Shown piece after piece: positions 34,691-64,000 of a stretch of DNA of 64,000 bases. This DNA is from Mactra quadrangularis (Eukaryota; Mollusca; Bivalvia; Venerida; Mactridae), in NCBI GenBank assembly GCA_025267735.1, contig CM046304.1:23439381-23503380 (forward strand). Direction: 5' to 3'. The notes beneath the pieces were generated by a model. That model worked only from the letters and a program-made list of their open reading frames with translations, had not been told where the DNA came from and did no database searches. Positions within the stretch are counted from its first letter, which is position 1. Every line of letters begins with the position of its first letter. The translations under genes and the position numbers were made by a program.

Positions 34691-37495
34691 TAGCAATATG
34701 CATTTATAAAACAAAACTTTGTTAATTTGAAGTGTAATGAAAAATTATTTTATTTAATGTTAAAATACATGTTGTTAACGATCACCATACTAAGAAATAT
34801 AATGCATGTGACAATAATACATGTGAGGTAGCTACACTGACATAGGCAGTAAATTAAGACTACATATTGAGGATTGCCCGCAAGACTGAAGTAACTTGCT
34901 CTTTAATGCAATACACTTACTATAATCATGCAAGCAACCCTCATTATGAAAGTGTTGATTAAAATTACTGCATTTTCCCGTAAGGCATGTCTTAAGACCA
35001 CCAGTAATGATTATGAGATTGACTGACTGAATCCATGAATGTTTAAATAATGGTTCAAGACAATTCATCTTCAAGAGACAGTGCTATAAAAATTCTAAGA
35101 ACAGATTTGTTACAGGTTTCAACATCAAATGTGGCCCGATTACTGCCTCCGACAACCTATATATGGAATCAGTTAACTTGTTACTGCTAGTATACATTCG
35201 GTTGGAGCAAGTGTACTCTCCAATACATCGGTTCGAAAGATTCACTCGTTTACTTTGGTGAATGTAATGTATTCACTGAGCTGCAAATGGAGCGTAGAGC
35301 AAGTGAAATATATAGCTAGTTGTCCAACCGGGCAACCTACTTTAAAAATTAATGCAGAGCTCTGTGTTATAATTCTTTGATATTCTATAACAAAAGCCAT
35401 CCTTTGAATTTGATAGAGAGATCACTGTGGGGTGAACAAGGGGGGTATAAAAAACAAAACAAAACCAAAACATTATAGAGTTATTTTTGTTTTATTAACT
35501 GCATTAAGAAAAAATACCTAAAATGAAATCAGAAAAAAATTACAACTGGCATTGAAAATTGAGTGACAATATAACATGTGAATATATAAAATAATATAAC
35601 ATCCAGACAAGAAAAAATAAATGTACAAAAATCACAAAGTGAAGAATAAAAAAAAATTTGCATGAAAGAGAATAATGTCTGCTAGTGGTGTAAACATATT
35701 TTCAATAACTGTTACTATAGCAACCAATTTTTGTAAAATTCAATCTTGTCTCCAAGTGTTCATAGAAACATTGGTTCTAAAATAATAAAAAATTAGACAT
35801 ATCAAGTCGTCCATATAGCCAAAAAATATGGAATTGTTGGCTTCAAACAAAACTATGGAAATTTGTTTGTAACATTCATTTTGCTAAGTATATGTCTTTA
35901 TGACAGATAAAAAGTCACATAAATAATGCTTGAACTGTATAAAGCTATGTTAAATGTCATGTTTTTGACAAAATAATTATTTATTATAATGGTTAGAATC
36001 ATTTTGAAGGGCCTAAATTGAAACAAACACAACTTAACACACATAGTGTACTGAGACTTTTTGACAGAAATATTTTATAATGTGTAACATATTTTGTTAT
36101 AAAAGATACTATAAAATATTCTTTGGATTCTTTCTATTATTCTAAATAACATTTTCATGTCATATTTTACACAATTAAAGTTTCAGTCTAGCATATGTCA
36201 TGATCAACTGTGTGCACTAAATCACGGAGTTAATTTAACAAAAATCTGTATGTTGTGGTCAGAAAAATGTGAGACTGATAAAAAAATCAAATTTTTGAGG
36301 CAAACTATATCAGTTATAGTTTTATACACTATTAAATATAGAAAAGTTCAAACTCCCCACAACGGTTATTTCCCTTTATCAAATCAATAACCACTGCCAC
36401 CACAAGTAAATTCGAACCTCAGAGCCGAATTTTTTTTTCATATTGTCTTTTACATTAATTTTCAATATTTTCTATCAATTGAGTCTTCTTGTAGTAAATT
36501 ATGATGTTCAAAGTACATAATGATAGAAAATAAAAGTTTTAATTAATAGTTTATAAACATTACAAAGTAACTTTTCACACACAACAACTCGGTGTCACAT
36601 GGTATTACTAGCGTCACATGATTTACAATTGGCAGTGGTTAAGTAGCAAAGCGTGACATAAGCACTGTGAGGAGTTTGGGTAAAGTTTGGTACCATAGTT
36701 TGGGTTTGGTATCACTAACAGCAACAGCAGAGGTCTAAGGTTTAATACATCAGACTTCTTACACCTCTACCTAGGATCAAATCCCAATTGAAGGATACTA
36801 CATGTTATTGAATATCAAAATATCATTGTTTTGCCCTCAGAAAAGTTTGAATTTCATTATGCATAGTAAGTCAGAACTCTGTTTTTATCATATCAAGATT
36901 TTTTAAGATTGCTATACTAACTGACCGACCAATCAAATCATGCTGACAGTCAGACAGACAGACTGGCTAGCAATAAAACAGAAATAATAGAGGGTAAAAT
37001 AAATCGGAAGTGACTCCCAGTAAAAAAAATGTACAGGGGACTAAAAAAAGTCAATTATTATGTTACTAATACATGTGTATATACAATTTGAATTATTTAC
37101 ACAAGATAAAACCTTTCAACATAAAAAGTTTTGCACATAATTGTTAGGCACCATAAGTCAATTAAAAGAAATAGGAAAATAACAATAAAAATATCTCTAA
37201 GAAATTAAAGATGTAAAGATGCATAAAGAAGTGTGGTTCACAAACGACAATCATGTGAACATGACCTGTCATTCAAAGTGATTTATATACCCTATCACAT
37301 ACCACATGCATGTTTGAATGTTTAAACTCCTCAAGTTCAGCAGGTTTTACAAAGAAAAAAGAACTCCCTCTTTGTCAAGACCCTATAATCCCCTAACTTC
37401 AGGAACCATTCCTAAAACTCTTCACTGTACATGTATATTATCGGGACATACTAATTTGACACGTATAGAAATTCAATGCTTCATCAGTGTATTGG

Positions 37496-37635
37496 TAAAT
37501 TTTATTCCACTGTCAGTGGTGTATACATTAACCCTGCTGATTTAATTACTCTATTATTAATAGTGCATATAGAAAAAATTAAGTGAATATTTAAATCAGC
37601 AAGTTTAATGTGTGCACCACTGACAGTTGAAAAAA
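37496..37635. mobile_element. MITE family D, copy 2
   Basis: It begins TAAATTTTATTCCACTGTCA, GTGGTGTATACATTAACCCT, GCTGATTTAA and ends with the inverted counterpart AAATCAGCAAGTTTAATGTG, TGCACCACTGACAGTTGAA. This is the clearest family D copy, about 140 bp. Confidence 0.82.
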
Positions 37636-37918
37636 ACCCCAATTAATTTATGGTTATTGAATTATCAGACAGAAGGAAAGACACAAAATACAAACAAGCT
37701 TACCCCAATATACCCCAGTAAACTTTGTTTATGGAGTATACTAAATACCAGGTTACATAAAAATATAGAACTTATTATAAATACATATTTAGATCCTATG
37801 TATACAAATTGAAGCTTTGCACATCAAGATCAAAATATCAAATTTTTCTCAAGCTGCACTTCTCAAGTAGGAGTCATTTCACAAGTATTTTGGAACCATG
37901 CTATATAACAAGAATAGT

Positions 37919-38225
37919 AACAAGAAATGTAATGTGGTAACCACATTAAAGCCGGATTTAAAAACTTCAATGCAAAAGTTACAAAGGGAAATAATCCATA
38001 ATAAAGGCAAGTAGAATTGTAATTACTTTCTAATTCTGTTTATCACATGGTATGTTATCATTGTATGAAGTTTCATAAAAATTTAACAATAAATGGCAGA
38101 AAGATATGGTAAAGAAAAAACTTTAATGCAATTGTTAACAACACCTGATGCCCACCTGACCGACTGCCCACCCTGTGTTTTGCCAAACTATTAGCCGAAT
38201 TTTTTCGTTGAAAAATCTGGCTAAA
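37919..38225. repeat. Dispersed repeat E, copy 1
   Basis: About 300 bp starting CAAGAAATGTAATGTGGTAA and ending with GTTGAAAAATCTGGCTAA. It is homologous over its length to 49870-50135 in the same orientation. No inverted ends or coding frame are evident, so the element type is unknown. Confidence 0.75.
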
Positions 38226-38894
38226 AATCTTTATAAAACCAACCTCTCCTTTTTGTCTGCATGATAGGTCTGTGTGATAGAAAAGTTGTATTTCCTGACA
38301 TTGTGTACTTAAAACATTTTCTTTCAAATGTAGTAGTGTTTTCAAGACGGTCATTATTAAGAGAGAAATGCATCAAGAACAAGAGCTTTAAACACTGATC
38401 ATACTTCAATAGGGTAACCCAGATCTTTAAGATTTGTACCATTTTCAATCTTTCTGTTTTCACATTCACAAATCAATGACTTTGTCCCATGCTAAGACAA
38501 AAACATAGAATACTTAAAAATTAAAATAAGATGATTTTATGACATAAGTGCAACATGAAATATTATGCAAACAGCAAGTAAATGTATTAATGATGACAAA
38601 AAAAAACGTCAGGTGCCATTTTTTATAAAATACATAATAGCTGCTAATATAAGTTTGGAATCATAGTCTTTATATTAAAAAGGTGCAAGACAAAGAAATT
38701 TTAATATGTGTACTATACATGTACATAACTGGCTATTATGGACAAGTTTGATACAAGTTATACTCAAGTTTCATTAATAGCAAAGCTATTATCTTACTAC
38801 AGAGGTGTGAAATTCCAATGCTTGTCTGGTACTATGTCAGTTAAGTATTTATGAATTTAATTTTGCTTGATTGTGAAACAAGTTCTAACAACTT

Positions 38895-39085
38895 AAATAA
38901 ATCACTTTTAAGTCTGCTTCCTGGTCTCCCAGAACTAAGTTCACAGGATAAATGTTTTGCTCAAGGAAACAACAGGGTATGTTTTGGATGGGATTCAAAC
39001 CAATGCAGAGCTTGCGATCAAATGATTACCAGTCTAATGTTGAAACTACCCGAGATACCCACTCCATACATTGTTGCTTTTAGAA
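38895..39085 (-). repeat. tRNA-derived SINE, minus strand
   Basis: Read on the minus strand, TTAGACTGGTAATCATTTGA resembles a tRNA A-box region and GGTTTGAATCCCATCC is a near-perfect B box about 30 bases further on. The 3' body runs towards 38,900. Other bivalve-type SINEs in the window have different heads. Confidence 0.6.
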
Positions 39086-39189
39086 CAAGTGAATTTGTCC
39101 ATGGACAAATCACAATCTTACAGTAAATAGATTTTCTTTTAGTACCAATATACTCAAATTGATAGTCAATTTACTTTTAAATCATTGTA

Positions 39190-39398
39190 AGACCGCAACA
39201 AGTCGATCATGGGTTCTATGGATTCCCTGGCACCTTGATTTTGACAGTTTTTACCAAAAAAATTATTTCCTCGCTCGCTCATAAAAATTTGGTTAACCCC
39301 TATATAAAGCAACTGAATTAAGATTTTTTTTTCTTCGCTCGCCCAATTTTAAAAACAAAACAAAAACGGAGAACATATCATCAACTTGTTGTTGCCTA
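39190..39398. mobile_element. Foldback family C, copy 2
   Basis: Ends GACCGCAACAAGTCGATCAT and TCATCAACTTGTTGTTGCC, with the same CTCGCTCGCTCATAAAAATT interior as the other copies. Slightly degraded ends. Confidence 0.75.
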
Positions 39399-39673
39399 AA
39401 CCACTAAAGAGATGTACAACGAAGATACTTTTACAGTATGATTCCCATGCAGACGAAGTAATACAGTTAAAGGGTATATCATTATTTGCACAAATGGAAG
39501 CATTACTGTGATGAATGATTCTACAACTTCAATGGTTATACAGAAATAATGTGCATGCAGGCCCCTGGAGCTTTATTTCAGTATCAAAGTATACAACCTC
39601 ACTTTATTTTTCAGAAGTTAACTTTTCAAATTCATTGGAAGGAAAAATATAAATTTTATCAGAATTTTTTTTT

Positions 39674-39785
39674 TAACGTGGTATTCAACACATATTTAGG
39701 TCATATATACGACAGCCAGCTCTTCCTACTATAAGTTTCCTGGACAGTTTTATATCACCAGTACTAACTTACCCTATCATCAGAA
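39674..39785 (-). repeat. SINE 3' fragment
   Basis: The segment from GTGGTATTCAACACATATTT through GACAGCCAGCTCTTCCTACT to CAGTACTAACTTACCCTA matches 48846-48955, the 3' part of the minus-strand SINE there. The tRNA-like head is missing, so this is a 5'-truncated copy. Confidence 0.65.
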
Positions 39786-40559
39786 GAAAAAATATTGAAA
39801 TTTCATTTGATGGAAAAATATTAAAATTTCATTAGAATTGAAAATATATAAGGGAAACTCCACATAGGAAGAAATCTGCATAATTGTTTTTCAGAAATTA
39901 CAAAAGGGCAAGGGGCCTTTAGAGTGACCACAGACATAAATACATTGTATTAACCTAAAAACACACTAATATAGGATTGTTTTCAAACCAAAGTTGATGC
40001 ATTTACAATGATGTAACATTGAGTTCTCATACATGTATTATGTTAATTAAATCACAATAAAATGATATATATGAAATAAATGACAATATATTTATGGAAG
40101 TTTTAAAACACAGAAAATCCTTCATGAAATTATAATTACGTTTGATATGTGTTCACTGCCATTTATCAATATAATATACTTGCATACAGAAAATAATAAT
40201 GTTGGTGCAAAAATTGTTTCATGCAAATTTCACTTCACTGTCTTTGTATCTAGCTTGATTGACCACAAGCTATGTTCCATCAGGAGGGGAGGGGGTCCGA
40301 ATCCATATAAATTTTCAAAATTCTAGCAAAAAATATTCAAAAATAGAAAAATGTTTTGGTGCCTTAAAACAAACCAGTGATTGGACCCTCCCCCTTCTCT
40401 GGAAAATTTCTGGGTCCACCTTAGTAATCTATGACGCAACACTCTTGAAAAACATCCATTTTTGGTACTTGGTGAATTTTCACAATTATTGAAAAGGATG
40501 TAGAATTCCTATTCAAACACTTCCATCTAGACTGCTTCACTCAGTATGAAGAAAATGTG

Positions 40560-40800
40560 TGAGGCATACTGTTGAAAAAAACTGAACCAGTCACAGAAAG
40601 AAAGTAGTTCCAGTATAAGTGTAGAAATATGTGTAGGAATTTGATGATCTAGCCTCAGAAAAGTAGTTCCATGATGTGTGTAGATAAATGAGTAGAAATA
40701 TATGCACCAGTCAGAGACAAAAGTAGTTCTGGCACGAGTGTAGGAATTTATGAAGGAAAATAGTATAAAAGTAGTTCCAAGTTCACTAAAGAATACAACC
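40560..40800 (-). repeat. Four spaced copies of an AAAAGTAGTTCC motif past the CSL stop codon
   Basis: AAGTAGTTCC recurs at about 40,602, 40,662, 40,722 and 40,779, three times followed within about 25 bases by GTGTAG-like words. This is a degenerate tandem repeat with units of roughly 60 bases. On the gene strand it reads GGAACTACTT and would lie in the CSL 3' UTR if the transcript extends past the first poly(A) signal. Confidence 0.5.
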
Positions 40801-40809
40801 TATGCATAT

Positions 40810-40815
40810 TTTATT
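40810..40815 (-). terminator. Candidate poly(A) signal of the CSL gene
   Basis: On the minus strand AATAAA occurs about 100 bases past the TAA stop of the CSL reading frame. It is the first such signal downstream; whether it is used cannot be told from the sequence. Confidence 0.45.
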
Positions 40816-40913
40816 GTGTAACGAAAACAGCACTATCGTTAAACAAGTTTATCACATTATCGTTTAAATTAATGCACATAATTCTTTTTTTAAAGTAAAA
40901 ATTATCACAACGG

Positions 40914-62137
<21,224 letters not shown>

Positions 62138-62760
62138 TTTGTAACTTTTACAAACTTGATCGGTGTGTTTTAGTTCGGCATTACTCGGTTTTAATCACAG
62201 TAAACGTAGCTTTAATCCTCTAATATCATCACTATAAACATATCCATTTATGTACCAAACTTTCACTTCCCTATCTGTCAACTAACTTCGATTTTAAATC
62301 GCATTGTTTGTAAAATGCCGCCGTGGGAAAAATCCGTTTGCGGCTCCCATCGTGTGAACAATGGTCAAAGGCCATTCTGTTTACCTCCCCCGAGAAAAAG
62401 AACGGATCATGAGAAAGCAAGCAGATTGCGCGTGTTTTCGATAAAAATATTAAATCATCCCATGAATTTCACAAGGAATATTTCTCCAACATAAAAGCGT
62501 GCTAGTCAGAAGTCGAGCATAGGTCGATTTTGCAAATTATCGGATTTTCCGCTTTTCACGAGGGAGGTTGTTGTAATCGTCGTATAGTGCACGTGCTCTT
62601 TCAATAATGTACACAGACGATTGGTGATTTCCATATTTGGCTGGCAGGTGTTCCCACGGTACCAGGATTCAACGAGGGTAATTGGGTCACGGAGCAGACG
62701 TCTAGCTGGGAGCTCGAAAGTAGGTCAATTCAATAAAACGGTGACAAAAGTGAATTAAAG
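62138..62760 (-). promoter_or_regulatory. RBPJ: CSL promoter and 5' UTR region with two perfect CSL sites
   Basis: Between the ATG and about 62,760 the sequence is less AT-rich and richer in CG than its flanks. It contains CGTGGGAA at 62323-62330 (plus strand) and, inverted, TTCCCACG at 62651-62658. No TATA box is obvious, in keeping with a housekeeping-type promoter. The transcription start cannot be placed from the sequence. Confidence 0.45.
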
Positions 62761-64000
62761 GAGTACTTGGGGTCTACTTGGTTTATCTAGTAAAGGCGAA
62801 TTCGACTAAATATACGTAACTAACACAAAAACTTCATAAGTTATGGCCGGGGATCAGCTATTTTATACACACGAAAACTGAAAATACTTGAATGGATTTC
62901 TGTAATCTTCATATATCACTGTTTATTCCTGTTAATAATTACTATCAAATGGGTATCAAAATTGTTGTAAATAACTAATATGTATTTTAATTATTACAAG
63001 CCCCAACTAGTAAACAGAAAGAATATACATGAGTTTTTTGTACTATTTATAAATTTTAACAAGAAAAGATCTATTTCTAGCACAGAGACATACATAGTGT
63101 GTAAATGTACGTCTCTACTCCTAGGACTATGTTACATGTAGATAAGTAAGCCAAGGGACATGATTTAATAACTTCATTGTGGAGAGTTCAGGCAGCCATT
63201 GGTGTAAAAACTTGAAATTCAAACATAGTGCTAGCCTCACCGGGCAAGTTATAAAAAATTGACAATAATGTTGATTTCTCCATTACTTAGGTATATAAAT
63301 AAGGAGTTGATACAGTGGAAGGGCGGATGGATACTGGTTATTAAGACAAAAGTTCAGGAAAGCTAGGTTAGGTAAACTGGTCTTTATATAATGACTAATT
63401 TGTTTTGACTCGGCATTTAATAACCCCCTTCTCTCCTCTCAGAAAAGCAATACATGTACTACAGTACATATTTAGGACACTCCCAGGACAATAATATAAT
63501 AATAATTCAGCATAAAGTTCAATTAAATTGTTTTTCATCTAGGGTGAGCATCGGTCTGTACACTAAAAACAGACTTTATCTATGCTGCATGTGATATTAA
63601 GTAGGGCCAAGGAATTCCTCAAGTGTTATAAACATAGTAAAACAAACAATTACACAACTTTATATGTAGATACTCAATACATTAACAAGTAAAGTGCTCT
63701 TGAAATATTATTTTCTTGTCAAACACCCATTCAATAGGTTTGGGAAAAAAGGCCCATTCAATTGATAAGTTAAATAGCAACCAATCTCTGTAAATATATG
63801 TATCTCCAAGACCGCTGTAGCCAGTAAGGCAAGCAAAAAATTTCAGATCAGGTGAATCAGAATAAATAAGAACACAATACTTGATATTATTGCAAATTAT
63901 GAATGAACCTACCATCCACTCTTCAATACTTTCTAAGTAATGTAATAATCATGCTATACTAATATTTCATATTTAGTTTTTCACTTAGTTGCGATGAAAA
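62761..64000. other. Upstream flank without recognisable features
   Basis: AT-rich sequence, with no open frame over 80 codons, no repeat shared with the rest of the window and no RNA gene that I can support. Confidence 0.5.

Larger units (their letters stand above)
32473..40800. other. Gene-free interval between the TLR gene and CSL
   Basis: No open frame with a recognisable domain or splice signals on either strand. Supported contents are listed separately: inverted-repeat elements at 33300, 33759, 37496 and 39190, the dispersed repeat at 37919, and SINE pieces at 38895 and 39674. The sequence at 34,400-34,690 is a GC-richer patch of unknown origin; 34,700-37,490 shows only AT-rich sequence with short A and T runs. 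Confidence 0.6.

Overview
This window looks like animal nuclear DNA, most likely from a bivalve or other mollusc. It is AT-rich, with split genes carrying GT/AG introns, a single-exon Toll-like receptor, many short inverted-repeat elements (MITEs) and tRNA-derived SINEs. The animal origin follows directly from the genes; the mollusc assignment is inference from the repeat landscape and TLR layout.

Layout. (1) 1-12,011 has no recognisable coding gene and is packed with foldback elements and MITEs, plus one CpG-rich, CRE-containing promoter candidate near 6.3 kb. (2) 12,012-24,318 (+) holds a four-exon gene for a predicted 2,216-residue, low-complexity protein that I cannot name. It carries ten tandem units of 55-59 residues and three other internally duplicated modules; its third intron holds a 2.4-kb inverted-repeat element with ten copies of an AACATACGTTAC-like motif. 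(3) 24,319-28,960 is a MITE/SINE cluster. (4) 29,126-31,357 (+) is an intronless Toll-like receptor gene. From its stop codon onward runs a 1.1-kb satellite in which a 33-bp monomer has become a 66-bp dimer. (5) 32.5-40.8 kb has no gene, only repeats. (6) 40,914-62,137 (-) is a complete 13-exon gene for CSL (RBPJ / Suppressor of Hairless), the DNA-binding factor of Notch signalling. All 13 exons join in phase into a 666-residue protein. (7) 62.1-62.8 kb is its CpG-richer promoter side; 62.8-64 kb shows nothing recognisable.

The most interesting signals are: a CtBP-type PVDLS motif beside a SUMO-type IKEE motif in the long N-terminal extension of CSL; perfect CSL binding sites (CGTGGGAA) clustered around the 5' end of the CSL gene itself, suggesting autoregulation; the unidentified modular repeat protein; the motif-bearing transposon in its intron; and the dimerised satellite that would form the TLR 3' UTR. 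Apart from the three genes, I see no intact transposase or reverse transcriptase, so the mobile elements here appear to be non-autonomous.
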